64,000 bases of DNA from contig JAGVKB010000129.1 of the NCBI GenBank assembly GCA_020050835.1, positions 46,882-110,881 on the forward strand, read 5' to 3'. Both the position numbers and the translations under genes were made by a program. The notes under the pieces were generated by a model, which was given only the letters and a program-made list of their open reading frames with translations, was not told the DNA's origin and ran no database searches. Positions 8,752-17,656 of this stretch are shown piece by piece. Source of the DNA: Candidatus Obscuribacterales bacterium (GTDB lineage: Bacteria; Cyanobacteriota; Vampirovibrionia; Obscuribacterales; Obscuribacteraceae). Numbering within the stretch: position 1 is the first letter of the stretch; each line of letters starts with the position of its first letter.

Positions 8752-10875
8752 TTACTGAGTGGCGCTATCAGCGTTGGTAGAGAGAGCGGCTCCGGGTTGC
8801 GCCGGCTTTGATGCACCGGGGGGACCATTCGGCGCAGCAGGCTTGGCGGTTTGGGCCGACGGTGCTAACTGCGTCTCAGGCGCAGCCCCGGGTGGAGCTG
8901 CTATCTGTTTTATCTTATCGAGATTTGCCCGGGCTGTGTCGCTGTACGGTCCGCTTGGCTGCAAGCTCAAGTAACCCTCTAATGCTGGGACGGCCTCCGC
9001 CGTGTTGTTTTGAGACATATAGAGCACTCCCAAAGCGTAATAAGCGTTGGCAAATTTCGGATCCAGCTTGAGCGCTTCGCGATAATGCTCGAGCGCCGAC
9101 TCGCCATCCCCTTGTCCAGCCATGGCCAAGCCGAGGTTGTAGTTGGCTTGTACGCTCGAAGGCCTCAATTCAAGGGCCTTTCTGTACTCAACTGACGCAT
9201 CGGAATAGATGCGTTGGATTAGATAGATGTTGCCCAGATTGATATGTGCTTCAGCGAATTCCGGATTGATATCTAGCGCATGGCGATACTGAGCGGTTGC
9301 GCCCGAAATGTCCTGGTGGCGCTGCAATGCCAAGCCGAGATTGTTGAACGCTTCTGCCGAGCGAGGATTGATCTGCACGATCCGTTGATAGATGCCGATC
9401 GCATCGTCGTACTTGGACTGTTCTTCGAGATTGTCCGCAAGCAATTGCAGGATCTTTAAGTCATCATGTTTGCGGTCAAGCAGGCGCCGATAGATGCCTT
9501 CCGCCTGGGCCATCTGGTTTTCGCTTTCGTCCAATTCAGCTAGTTCGAGCAAAGCAGTGCGGTCTTCCGGCGCCAATGAAAGCGCCGCTTCAATCGCTGA
9601 CCGCGCGCCAACCTTATCTTTTAACTTGAAGAGCGCTTCTCCCAGTTCGCAGTAAGCGCCAGCATCATTGGGTTCTAGGCTCAGTCCTTGCCGGTAGAAG
9701 TCTACAGCCTGGCTCAGCTCGCCCTGCAACATCAATGTGCGACCGAGGTTAATCAAGGCTTCACCATCGTTTGGATTAAGCGAGATGGCCGAACGAAACT
9801 CCTGAAGAGCGGAAGGCAGGTCACCCTGTCTTTGTTTGACGATTCCGAGATTGTAATGAGCATTGGGATAGCTGGGATTCAACGAGATTACATGTTCATA
9901 GGCGCCGGCAGCTCCTGCGAAATCTTCAGTCAGGTGTAAGAGATAACCAAGACTGTAGGCAGTTTCGGTGTCTTTCGGGTCGAATCGTTGCGACTGCCGG
10001 TACTCTTCAATGGCGGAAGGATAGTCCCTTTGTTTGGACAAAACGTCGCCCAGTTGAGCATGCCAGTCGGCCTTGTCTGGCTTCATGGCCAGAGCAGCCT
10101 TGAGTTGATCCACGGCTCCGCTTAAATTGCCTTTGAGGTTGTAGGCAGTTGCCAGCAAGGCGTGGGTTTCCGGGGCCGTCGAATCGATCGAGATAGCCCG
10201 TTCGAATTCGCTGGCGGCTCCGTCGTAATCCTTTAGAGCAAGCAGAGTTGTGGCGTAGTTAAAGTGAATGGAAAAGTTGCTCGGGTCCTGGGCTAGCACT
10301 CGCTTGTACTCTTCGGCCGCCAGCTTGTTCTCACCTTTGTCCTGATAGGCGGCAGCCAGCTGAGCGCGGGCTTTCAGATGATTTGGGTAGGCTTGAACAA
10401 CCTGTCTGAGCTCGACAATCGCGCCATCCTTGTTTCCCTGCGTTCTAAGGGCCATACCGAGATTGAGCCGCATAAGAGGAGTATCCGGACGAAGTTTTAC
10501 AGCTTCCTGATACTGCGCGATTGCATCGTCAAGACGACCTTCTGATTGCAGGATAAGTCCCAGCGATTCGTGCGCAAAGGCGTCGTACGGTCGCAAGTCA
10601 ATCGCCTTTTGGTATTCCGCTCCGGCATCGTCGAGATCGCCGTGCTGCTGGAGCGCCGCACCAAGGGTAATATGAACCAGCGGATCGGCTGGAGCGCTCA
10701 AAGCTACCATCTTAAGCAGAGCGACAGCTCTTTCCAGGTCTCCCGCCTTGAAGTAAGCGATGCCTTGGTAATACCGCTCTTGCAGCGGCTTGGGCATCGC
10801 TGTCGTTGGGGTCGAATAAGCTGCCGGTAAATGAGCCGTCAGCGCCAGAACTCCGGCTAGGAACAATCGCTTCAC
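8752..10875 (-). CDS. exported tetratricopeptide-repeat protein
   Basis: Exported protein built from about 17 consecutive TPR units of 34 residues, for example AHINLGNIYL and ANYNLGLAMA helices, with a Pro/Ala-rich tail of about 45 residues. TPR arrays mediate protein-protein contacts; no enzyme domain is visible. I choose the GTG at 10875 as start: AAGGTGG precedes it at correct spacing and it gives a clean signal peptide (KRLFLAGVLALTAHLPAAYS). The ATG at 10896 is the alternative and adds seven residues. It is the first gene of a two-gene unit with the cNMP/DUF4388 gene. Partner unknown. Confidence 0.85.
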   Translation of the reverse strand: MKRLFLAGVLALTAHLPAAYSTPTTAMPKPLQERYYQGIAYFKAGDLERAVALLKMVALSAPADPLVHITLGAALQQHGDLDDAGAEYQKAIDLRPYDAFAHESLGLILQSEGRLDDAIAQYQEAVKLRPDTPLMRLNLGMALRTQGNKDGAIVELRQVVQAYPNHLKARAQLAAAYQDKGENKLAAEEYKRVLAQDPSNFSIHFNYATTLLALKDYDGAASEFERAISIDSTAPETHALLATAYNLKGNLSGAVDQLKAALAMKPDKADWHAQLGDVLSKQRDYPSAIEEYRQSQRFDPKDTETAYSLGYLLHLTEDFAGAAGAYEHVISLNPSYPNAHYNLGIVKQRQGDLPSALQEFRSAISLNPNDGEALINLGRTLMLQGELSQAVDFYRQGLSLEPNDAGAYCELGEALFKLKDKVGARSAIEAALSLAPEDRTALLELAELDESENQMAQAEGIYRRLLDRKHDDLKILQLLADNLEEQSKYDDAIGIYQRIVQINPRSAEAFNNLGLALQRHQDISGATAQYRHALDINPEFAEAHINLGNIYLIQRIYSDASVEYRKALELRPSSVQANYNLGLAMAGQGDGESALEHYREALKLDPKFANAYYALGVLYMSQNNTAEAVPALEGYLSLQPSGPYSDTARANLDKIKQIAAPPGAAPETQLAPSAQTAKPAAPNGPPGASKPAQPGAALSTNADSATQ

Positions 10876-11668
10876 TTTGCAACCACCTTCAATCATGGGT
10901 TCAAAATTTCGACAGGGCTCTTTATCTACACCCGACAGTTTATCGAACGCATCAATTATGCCTGATGAGCGGTAAGCGGCAAAGAGGGTCCCTCATCTTT
11001 CAGTCGAAGGCAGTACGAGTGCGACTACCGCTAAATTGTATGAAAGCACAGGCCAATTCCTCGATCAGGCGCACAGGCGCCGAAAGTAAGGACCGGTAGA
11101 TGATTGACAGCGAATTTGTTCTAAGAGGACCACAGATTGGCTGATTCGATCAATCCAATATGCGCTCTTCAAATCTGACCGTAGATCGGAATTCGGGGTT
11201 GTCAGGCGGGCGCGTATATATGCCCTGGCACAGATTTGAGGAGCACGACCGGATTGACTGTTCACAGATGTCTTAGACAGGTTGGCTAATTTCTACCCTG
11301 CTTTTTTGGACAGTTTGCACATTGCTCCGAAATGAGCTTCCAGTGTACATTTAGAGTAGATGAACTGGAAACGCTTCAGGAGATGTTGCAATACTGCTTG
11401 TGGTGCAGCGCCTCTCGTTTAGCCAGATTCAGATCAGCCCCAGAGGGGTGTTTCTTTTATGTTGATAGCACGATCGATTCATAGCAAGTTTCTGTAGCGG
11501 GTCTACTTTGCCGAAGATCAGCTCGAGCTCGACGCTCGCGGTCTTTCAGGAAGACTAGAGAACTCGCCCAGCTTAAGCAATCTAGCCGGAAAACCATCCA
11601 GGGTGATGGTGGCGCCGGCGGTGAGCAGATTGCCAAGCATACAGTCAAGGATATAGTGCAGGTTTATC
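10876..11668. other. long intergenic region without a supported gene
   Basis: About 790 bases separate the TPR gene and the aminotransferase gene, which diverge. Reading frames here are short and lack ribosome binding sites. I looked for RNase P RNA, tmRNA and SRP RNA signature motifs and found none. A small CCCC-AGA-GGGG hairpin (11438-11448) followed by TGTTTCTTTT is a weak terminator-like element. The region likely holds divergent promoters and perhaps decayed sequence. Confidence 0.4.
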
Positions 11669-13015
11669 ATGGCAGTTTATAAGAAAGATGTAGTCAGGAA
11701 ACGCTTTCCAGTTGTCGATCGCGGTCCGAGCCACTACGAAGACCTAGCCGAGCAGGCTTTGGAAAATAGCATCGAGCACCTTAATCATGCTTATCGCAGC
11801 AAGCTGTGCGGAGCCGAAGGTGTAGTAGAGTTCCGTGATGGCGGTGTATACACTTATGACAATCACGGAAAGCGTTATCTGGATTGCCTCGGTGGCTACG
11901 GTATCTTCAACGTCGGACACCGTCATCCCAAGGTGATAGCGGCCGTCAAGGCTCAGCTTGACCAAGTTTGCCTGCACAGTCAGGATCTCTTGAATCCGTG
12001 GGCGGCACATCTAGCTCGTCAGCTGGCTTCGTTGGCGCCAGGCGATCTCAAGTACTCCTTTTTCTGTAACAGCGGTACTGAAGCTGTCGAAGGAGCGATC
12101 AAGCTTGCTCGCCTCTATACGGGCAAGACTGAGATTATCTCGACGAAGAACGCCTATCACGGCGTGTCGATGGGAGCGCTTTCGGCAACCGGTCGCGATG
12201 TGTTCCGCAAGCCGTTCGAGCCTCTTTTGAATGGCTTCGTTCACGTGCCGTTTGGCGATGTTGATGCGCTCGAAAAGGCGATCGGAAAGAATACCGCAGC
12301 GGTTATTCTCGAGCCGATTCAAGGCGAAGGTGGCATCAATGTGCCGCCGGCCGGCTATCTGCGCAAGGTCCGGCAGATCACCAAGAAGAAAGGCGTTCTG
12401 CTCATTTTGGACGAGGTGCAAACCGGACTGGGTCGAACCGGGCGGATGTTTGCCTGTGAGCATGAGGCGGTAGTGCCGGACATTCTTTGTTTGGCCAAGG
12501 CTCTTTCTGGTGGTGTAGTTCCAATCGGCTGTTTTATGGCTACTTCCAAAATATGGAAGGTGCTCGAGCCGAACCCGACCATTCATAACTCCACGTTCGG
12601 TGGCAACCCGCTTGCCTGCACGGCTGCATCCGCCTGCTTGGAAGTGCTCATGGAAGAACACCTGCCGGCACGCTCTGCCGTGATGGGTAACTATTTCATG
12701 CGCAAGTTGAACGAGTTGATTGACGAGTATCCGGACTACCTCTCCGATGTGCGTGGTCGCGGTCTTTTGATTGGCTTGGAGTTTACCTCCAAAGAGCTGC
12801 GCGAGGCGGTTCAGGTTGAGCTATTCCATCGGGGAGTGCTGGTGGCTGCAACCATGAATGCCAATCGCACAATTCGGATCGAGCCGCCGCTGATCATCAC
12901 CGAATCACAAATCAATTTGATGATCGATACGCTTGAATCAATTCTGGTTGATCTGACTCCGAAAGGAAAGTGGCGCAAGGACAAGAACAAGAACAAAAAG
13001 AAGAAGGCTAAGTAA
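11669..13015 (+). CDS. patA: class III aminotransferase, putrescine aminotransferase-like
   Basis: PLP-dependent transaminase that probably moves an amino group from putrescine or a related diamine to 2-oxoglutarate. Class III features are clear: FFCNSGTEAVEGAIKLAR, AVILEPIQGEGG, LILDEVQTGLGRTG and the PLP lysine K277 in CLAKALSGG. The segments CLGGYGIFNVGHRHP and FRKPFEPLLNGFVHVPFG closely resemble E. coli YgjG/PatA as I remember it, favouring putrescine over acetylornithine. A Lys-rich tail (about 15 residues) is unusual. The last base of its stop codon is the first base of the next ORF's ATG. Substrate is inferred. Confidence 0.85.
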   Translation: MAVYKKDVVRKRFPVVDRGPSHYEDLAEQALENSIEHLNHAYRSKLCGAEGVVEFRDGGVYTYDNHGKRYLDCLGGYGIFNVGHRHPKVIAAVKAQLDQVCLHSQDLLNPWAAHLARQLASLAPGDLKYSFFCNSGTEAVEGAIKLARLYTGKTEIISTKNAYHGVSMGALSATGRDVFRKPFEPLLNGFVHVPFGDVDALEKAIGKNTAAVILEPIQGEGGINVPPAGYLRKVRQITKKKGVLLILDEVQTGLGRTGRMFACEHEAVVPDILCLAKALSGGVVPIGCFMATSKIWKVLEPNPTIHNSTFGGNPLACTAASACLEVLMEEHLPARSAVMGNYFMRKLNELIDEYPDYLSDVRGRGLLIGLEFTSKELREAVQVELFHRGVLVAATMNANRTIRIEPPLIITESQINLMIDTLESILVDLTPKGKWRKDKNKNKKKKAK

Positions 13016-13221
13016 TGTCTGCCGAACTTCAAAGCATGCTCAAGTTCCAGGCCGAGCGTATGGCTGCCGGCAGGCTCAGTCCAGAGCAATTTCAGGAGCT
13101 GACTCGTCGCTACCTGGAATTGGATCGCCAAGCTAAAGTTGCTCGAATAGAGCCGGTGATCGAACCCCTACGCTTGCACGGACTGCTTAAGGATATGGGC
13201 GAAATGAACCTCAGTCCTTAA
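13015..13221 (+). CDS. small hypothetical protein coupled to the aminotransferase
   Basis: A 68-residue protein whose ATG overlaps the aminotransferase stop codon in TAATG, indicating translational coupling. It is charged and predicted helical. The segment GRLSPEQFQELTRRYLELD resembles short SHOCT-like helical domains, but I do not assign it. The tight coupling supports a real gene and a role linked to the aminotransferase, perhaps as a small subunit or regulator. No homologue recognised. Confidence 0.6.
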   Translation: MSAELQSMLKFQAERMAAGRLSPEQFQELTRRYLELDRQAKVARIEPVIEPLRLHGLLKDMGEMNLSP

Positions 13222-13329
13222 GGTCGGCTAATCGCTTGAAGCTCGCCGGAGAACTGTTCTTGTCGCCTCATTAGTTGCGCCGGCAAGGTAGCCAAAAGCG
13301 TTGCCCGTCCGGATTGCTGACGGTTACTC

Positions 13330-14520
13330 TTAAAAGCCGATTCCACCCAAGCCCATCCCGAAGCCAGGCGAGAAGCCTCCAAAGCCGAAACTCGAACCGG
13401 ACATGTAAGATCCCGACATGAAAGAGGATGAGCAACCACTGCCCAGCGCTCCCAGGGCGACCTGGCCAGCTATGCCGAGCGCTTTGCCGAGCCCGCGCAG
13501 GAAGGAGCGACCGCCGCGGGTGGGATTGGCGGGAGGATTGTTGCTGGCGACAACGGGCGCTGGCTGAGTGGACGGCGCGCTGGCCAACGGCTCAGCCGGA
13601 GCGGCAGCTTGTGACTCGGGCGGATAGCCGCTCAAGGTCCGCTCTGAACCGACCGTTGAGACGAGCCGATCTATTCGTTCGGGGAGCGACATGCCGGTAG
13701 TGGACTGCTCGGTTGGAAACACCGCTCGCTCGAGGGTACCAACTCGGTCAATCATCGATTTGCGGGCATAGCTTCGACCAAAGACGTTTTGTTCGAGCTG
13801 AAATACATTTTGCAGGATGCCGCCACTAGCCAAAGTCGCTTCTGGATTGGCCCAGCGATTGGCCACTTCGGGTGGGACATAGTCGTCTTCGCTGAACTGA
13901 GATTGCAGTCCGGCATAGCCTTTCAGGCGATCGACCCGAGCCGTCAGGTCGCTGCTATCGGATGCCTGTCCGAACGCCTTCGTCTCTAATCTGTCCAGTC
14001 GTCTTTGAATCGGTTCTCCTGCAAAGCTTTCTCCGATAATGAGACTTTCCAGCTTGCTGACAGTCGGGTAATCAGATGAGTTTGGCGGTGGCTGAACGGG
14101 GGCTGCCGGCGGTGCGGTCTCGGGTGAAGCGTCCTTGTGATGCTGGGACTCGCTGGCAGCGTGGGTCGACTTTGGGGACGGCAGTGGTGTCTCTTTCGGA
14201 ATAGCCGCCAGCAATGCCTCCATTCTCTGTTGTTCGCTGCCTTCCTTCGCTTCGCCGAAGATGAATTTCTCCAGGCGCTCCAACCGGGCATCGTTGCTTT
14301 GATCTTCATGGTCATTGGCGAAATAACGGGTTTCAAGTTGACTCAAACCAGCATGCAAGTCAGCCGGTTGAGATGCCGCCCGGACCGCTTGGGCCAGCCC
14401 TGAAGCAATTAGAACGACCGAGCTTGAAAGTGCAAGGAAAGCCAGTCGAAGGTCAGCAGAGCCTCTGCTCGAGACCTGACGACTACATTCTGCCGGTTGA
14501 TGTGCGGTTTGCGCTCTCAT
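13330..14520 (-). CDS. exported repeat protein, LE-RLxRLE-FG family, member 1
   Basis: Predicted exported protein of 396 residues from the ATG at 14520. A basic n-region and hydrophobic stretch (LAFLALSSSVVLIASGLAQA) form the signal peptide. It carries three copies of an approximately 50-residue repeat with a leading LE pair, then RLxRLE, then FG or FP, then RhDRL. The first copy spans about residues 59-108. Copies 1 and 2 are joined by a Pro-rich linker (PPPNSSDYPTV), and the C-terminus is Gly/Phe-rich. Two paralogues lie at 19525-20541 and 20818-22431. A TTG at 14691 would extend it but would put 57 residues before the signal peptide. Function unknown. Confidence 0.75.
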   Translation of the reverse strand: MRAQTAHQPAECSRQVSSRGSADLRLAFLALSSSVVLIASGLAQAVRAASQPADLHAGLSQLETRYFANDHEDQSNDARLERLEKFIFGEAKEGSEQQRMEALLAAIPKETPLPSPKSTHAASESQHHKDASPETAPPAAPVQPPPNSSDYPTVSKLESLIIGESFAGEPIQRRLDRLETKAFGQASDSSDLTARVDRLKGYAGLQSQFSEDDYVPPEVANRWANPEATLASGGILQNVFQLEQNVFGRSYARKSMIDRVGTLERAVFPTEQSTTGMSLPERIDRLVSTVGSERTLSGYPPESQAAAPAEPLASAPSTQPAPVVASNNPPANPTRGGRSFLRGLGKALGIAGQVALGALGSGCSSSFMSGSYMSGSSFGFGGFSPGFGMGLGGIGF

Positions 14521-14843
14521 CTCGTTAAGGCTCGCCGGGGAGTGGTTCCTGACGCTCTGTGTCTGTCTAGCGCTTAAAAGGCCTCCATCTGTCCATATAC
14601 CCAGGAGAGAGCGTGTTGCCTCGTCCCGGTTGACTCGAATTTGGTAGAAGTCTGCAACCTTTAACGTCAGTGAACTAACCGACGCAATCAATTTTTTGCC
14701 ACCACAAGCGATACTGCATCGCTGGCTTCGCGCTGGCGTGTGGTGTCACCGGTGGTGTCGTGCTCACGATCCTGAGATGAGATTACAGCACTCCCGGATT
14801 ACTTCCTAAGCACGATCGTAATTCAGGGTAATTTTTCGCTTTT

Positions 14844-14877
14844 GAAAAGACTTGAGCGCTGACCTTCACGGTGTGAT
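14844..14877 (-). pseudogene. tRNA-Val remnant (partial direct copy)
   Basis: The bases 14844-14858 match 17438-17452 at 14 of 15 positions: the tRNA-Val trailer, discriminator and outer acceptor. After 2 bases in place of 19, bases 14861-14877 match 17472-17488 exactly (GACCTTCACGGTGTGAT, anticodon-arm side). The T arm is deleted and the 5' half is missing. The copy is in the same orientation as the intact tRNA-Val 2.6 kb away, with the SF1 helicase gene between the two. It looks like an old attachment-site or duplication scar. Confidence 0.75.
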
Positions 14878-14945
14878 GGGTGCGGGCGGACCTTTAAACC
14901 GGGGGGATTCTCCCATCCGATAGGAGTTCGCTGCACAATTCCACA

Positions 14946-16910
14946 GTGCATGTCTTGATGCTGCAGCTGTATCATTCGACCGGTGCTGCGGCCCGGAAAG
15001 CTTCTGACTTTGTGTCCGGTTTTGCCGAGTGGAAGATGTCGGACGCTGGAACGGTTTCCAATGCTGAAGTGTGTGTGTCTGGTAGAGCGTGGGATTGTTG
15101 GAATCAGCTAATGAGAGATGACCTGATTGAGTTTGTTCGGGCAGAGGTAAGCGCCGAGGAGCAGAAAGTGCTAACCGAGCACCAGAGAAGAATTCGTACT
15201 CGTGTGAATAACGGGCACTGCATAACTGGTCTCAAGTTTAAGGAAGTGGACTGCAATGGATACTTCGTCTATTCGTTCAGTGAGAATCTGTCCAAGTTTA
15301 GAAGCGGAGATCTTTTGGTGATAAACGAGGGCAAGCCGCAGGGCGAAGACGTCATGAACAATGGTGTGTTGGTCTGGTTGCAAGATATCGATCACTCGAA
15401 ACAGCTGATCAAATTGGACAAAGACCAGGAGATCGACCCTCCCCGCGGAAGTAGCTGCACTGTGGACATGGGTTTCTATGACTATAACAGCGAGCGCATA
15501 AAACATTCGATTGAGCTTGCCTATGAATCAGATCAGGTTGTGGAATTGCTGGAAGGACGAGTGCGTCTCTGCCGGCCCGATCAATTGAGCGCTACAGACA
15601 TCGCAAAGAATCGCCAGGACTATCCTGGTTTAACGCTGCGACAAAGTCAGGCGTTGGTGAGCTCTGCGTCTGGTCCGGCCACTCTCATTCAGGGTCCTCC
15701 TGGCAGTGGCAAAACCTTCTTGCTTTCACTGATCATAGAGCGCGCTTTGGCCACTGGCGATTCGATTCTCGTCACAGCGCCGACTCATAAGGCGATCGAA
15801 CATTTGCTGACGATGGTGGCGGAGCGGCTTCCGGAGAGCGACCTGCCAATAATCAAAATTCAGGGGAAAGGCAAACCAGCGAACCTGTCGCCGCGAATTT
15901 CACAGACTAACTTAGATGACCCAACTTTACTGGAGTTGAGATCCCCATTTCTGATCGGTGCAACGGTCTATCAGTCCTACCGAATGCATCGGGCCGGTAT
16001 GCCCAAATTTGACCTGGTGGTGGTAGATGAAGCCGGGCAGATGACTATAGCTCATGCCATGCCGGCGCTGATCAGCGGAGACCGATATGTGATATCTGGA
16101 GATCATCGGCAGTTAAGTCCGGTGTTCGTCAATCCCGGTGCTCACCCCGATTATCTGAAACGGTCAGTGTTTGAGCATTTGCATGAACACTATTCGTCCG
16201 CTACGATCACATTGGATGTGACATTCCGAATGAACAGTGGTGTTAACGAGTTTCCGAGCAAAGCTTTCTATTCAAGCAAACTTCGCCCTTCTGCCTGCGC
16301 GGCAAATCGCGTGTTTGCGCCTGAGCAGAACGCCTGCGGAGAGTTCTGCGATGTCATCTGCAATGTTGGTGCTGTGACATACCTGGAGCTTGAGCATCAA
16401 AACGCACGTCAGAGAGCGGTCGACGAGGCTGATCTGGTTGCAAGGCTGGCCCGCGATCTGCTTGCGCAGCACCGGGTCGCTCCGAAAGATCTGGCCATTG
16501 TATCTCCGCACAGAGCTCACAACGAGGCAATTCGGGAGCGGCTACTTGCTCACGTCGGTTCTGAGATGCAATCGAGCGTAAAGGAGCAGCTAGTAGTCGA
16601 TACCGTCGATCGATTGCAAGGCCAGGAACGAGATGTGATAATTTTTTCGCTATGCGCATCGGACCGTGAATACGCGATCAGCCGAGCCCAGTTTCTCTAC
16701 AGCCCCAATCGCTTGAATGTTGCTATCACGCGGAGTCGGCTCAGGCTATTCCTGGTTGGAAGCAGGTACTTCTTTCCGCACCAGAACGGGATATTGGTCG
16801 ACTCCAAGCTCCTGAAATTGTGGGAAAGCTATTACGAATATCTCGTCGAGAACAGGCTCAGGGTTGTCTACAATCAACCGTCTGTTGAGCTCCTGCGAGC
16901 GAGCGGCTAG
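14946..16910 (+). CDS. SF1 helicase, UPF1/DNA2-like
   Basis: Superfamily 1B-type nucleic-acid helicase of 654 residues. Walker A is GPPGSGKTF, Walker B VVVDEAGQM, motif III SGDHRQLSP, motif V-like TVDRLQGQERDVIIFSL and motif VI LNVAITRSR. The N-terminal 230 residues hold a beta-rich domain as in UPF1-like enzymes. There is no nuclease domain. The start is uncertain: GTG 14946, ATG 14958 and ATG 15036 are in frame and none has a well-spaced ribosome binding site. It stands alone between tRNA-Val (17447-17519) and a partial copy of it (14844-14877), so it may be cargo of a former insertion. Confidence 0.85.
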   Translation: MHVLMLQLYHSTGAAARKASDFVSGFAEWKMSDAGTVSNAEVCVSGRAWDCWNQLMRDDLIEFVRAEVSAEEQKVLTEHQRRIRTRVNNGHCITGLKFKEVDCNGYFVYSFSENLSKFRSGDLLVINEGKPQGEDVMNNGVLVWLQDIDHSKQLIKLDKDQEIDPPRGSSCTVDMGFYDYNSERIKHSIELAYESDQVVELLEGRVRLCRPDQLSATDIAKNRQDYPGLTLRQSQALVSSASGPATLIQGPPGSGKTFLLSLIIERALATGDSILVTAPTHKAIEHLLTMVAERLPESDLPIIKIQGKGKPANLSPRISQTNLDDPTLLELRSPFLIGATVYQSYRMHRAGMPKFDLVVVDEAGQMTIAHAMPALISGDRYVISGDHRQLSPVFVNPGAHPDYLKRSVFEHLHEHYSSATITLDVTFRMNSGVNEFPSKAFYSSKLRPSACAANRVFAPEQNACGEFCDVICNVGAVTYLELEHQNARQRAVDEADLVARLARDLLAQHRVAPKDLAIVSPHRAHNEAIRERLLAHVGSEMQSSVKEQLVVDTVDRLQGQERDVIIFSLCASDREYAISRAQFLYSPNRLNVAITRSRLRLFLVGSRYFFPHQNGILVDSKLLKLWESYYEYLVENRLRVVYNQPSVELLRASG

Positions 16911-17446
16911 TCGCTAGCGACAGCGCGACAGCAGACGAGCTTTCCTTCAGTTCTGGCGTGCGTGGGTTTGTACGTCGTAACATTTTTTCAAACGGCATTT
17001 ACGATTGCGATCGCCCAATCCTCAGGAGTGGGTATCCAAGGGAATCATGCCAATCGAAGAATTTAGCAACTGTGCAAGAGCGTATCAGACAATTGGCAGG
17101 CAACCAGCTCCAGCTCCAGCAACATCGGATTTAGGGCAAAATGCGCGACCGAGGTAAACACCTCGAGAGAGCAAGACCTGGCGGTAAAGGTGGCTTGGCC
17201 GGCGGGGCCGCCGTCCTCTATTGGTATTTCTTTGCCTGATCCCGGCTCTGGAGCCGCTGATCGATCGTCTGCCGGTCTGGTCTATTCTTGTAATTTGCCG
17301 GATGCGAGACCTGCTCCCTTCTCTTTGCAGATAAAGAAAAAAGAAGTAAATCAGAGCGGTCCGGCAGAGCACGCCCTTGGCAACTGCGCTTGCCATTAAT
17401 GGCAATTACCCTGCACTTACGCGATGAGGGCAAGCCCGAAAAGACT
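16911..17446. other. intergenic region between helicase and tRNA-Val
   Basis: About 535 bases with no supported gene. It contains a HIP1-like GCGATCGC (17007-17014), a small hairpin CGAGGT/ACCTCG (17150-17165) and a perfect 16-base palindrome TTGCCATTAATGGCAA (17390-17405) 42 bases from the 3' end of tRNA-Val. If the helicase segment was inserted, this would be the inner end next to the tRNA. Confidence 0.5.
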
Positions 17447-17519
17447 TGGGCGATGAGGGACTTGAACCCCCGACCTTCACGGTGTGATCGTGCTGCGCTA
17501 CCAACTGCGCTAATCGCCC
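17447..17519 (-). tRNA. tRNA-Val (anticodon CAC)
   Basis: Complete cloverleaf on the minus strand, 73 bases. The acceptor arms GGGCGAT and ATCGCCC pair fully and the discriminator is A. The D stem is GCGC/GCGC. The anticodon loop ATCACAC gives anticodon CAC for codon GUG. The anticodon stem has a G-A mismatch at its outer pair (27-43). The T arm is GGGGG-TTCAAGT-CCCTC. CCA is not encoded. Its 3' end faces the SF1 helicase segment. Confidence 0.92.
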
Positions 17520-17656
17520 GAAAGTATGTCTGTGCTGGAAAAGGCTGGGGACAATTGTACTACATCAGGCGTTTCCTTCGCTTGAGCGTCTCTTGAAAAG
17601 CGGCTCGTACATCGTTGTTTGAGCGGCAGGCAGCGCAGCCACCAACTTTAGCCGGG

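Noticed and set aside
11457..11648. 63-codon minus-strand ORF upstream of the aminotransferase gene
   Set aside because: Composition rich in Ser, Arg and Pro, no ribosome binding site, and it occupies the probable promoter region of patA.
10876..11668. Possible housekeeping RNA (RNase P, tmRNA or SRP RNA) in the long gap
   Set aside because: None of the conserved sequence blocks of these RNAs could be found on either strand.
12011..12661. 216-codon ORF antisense to the aminotransferase gene
   Set aside because: It lies wholly within a well-supported gene on the other strand and encodes a His/Arg-rich sequence with no domain; a shadow frame.
17085..17405. Minus-strand frame between helicase and tRNA-Val
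   Set aside because: Low-quality sequence rich in Arg, no ribosome binding site, and it covers the palindrome and hairpin instead of a plausible protein.
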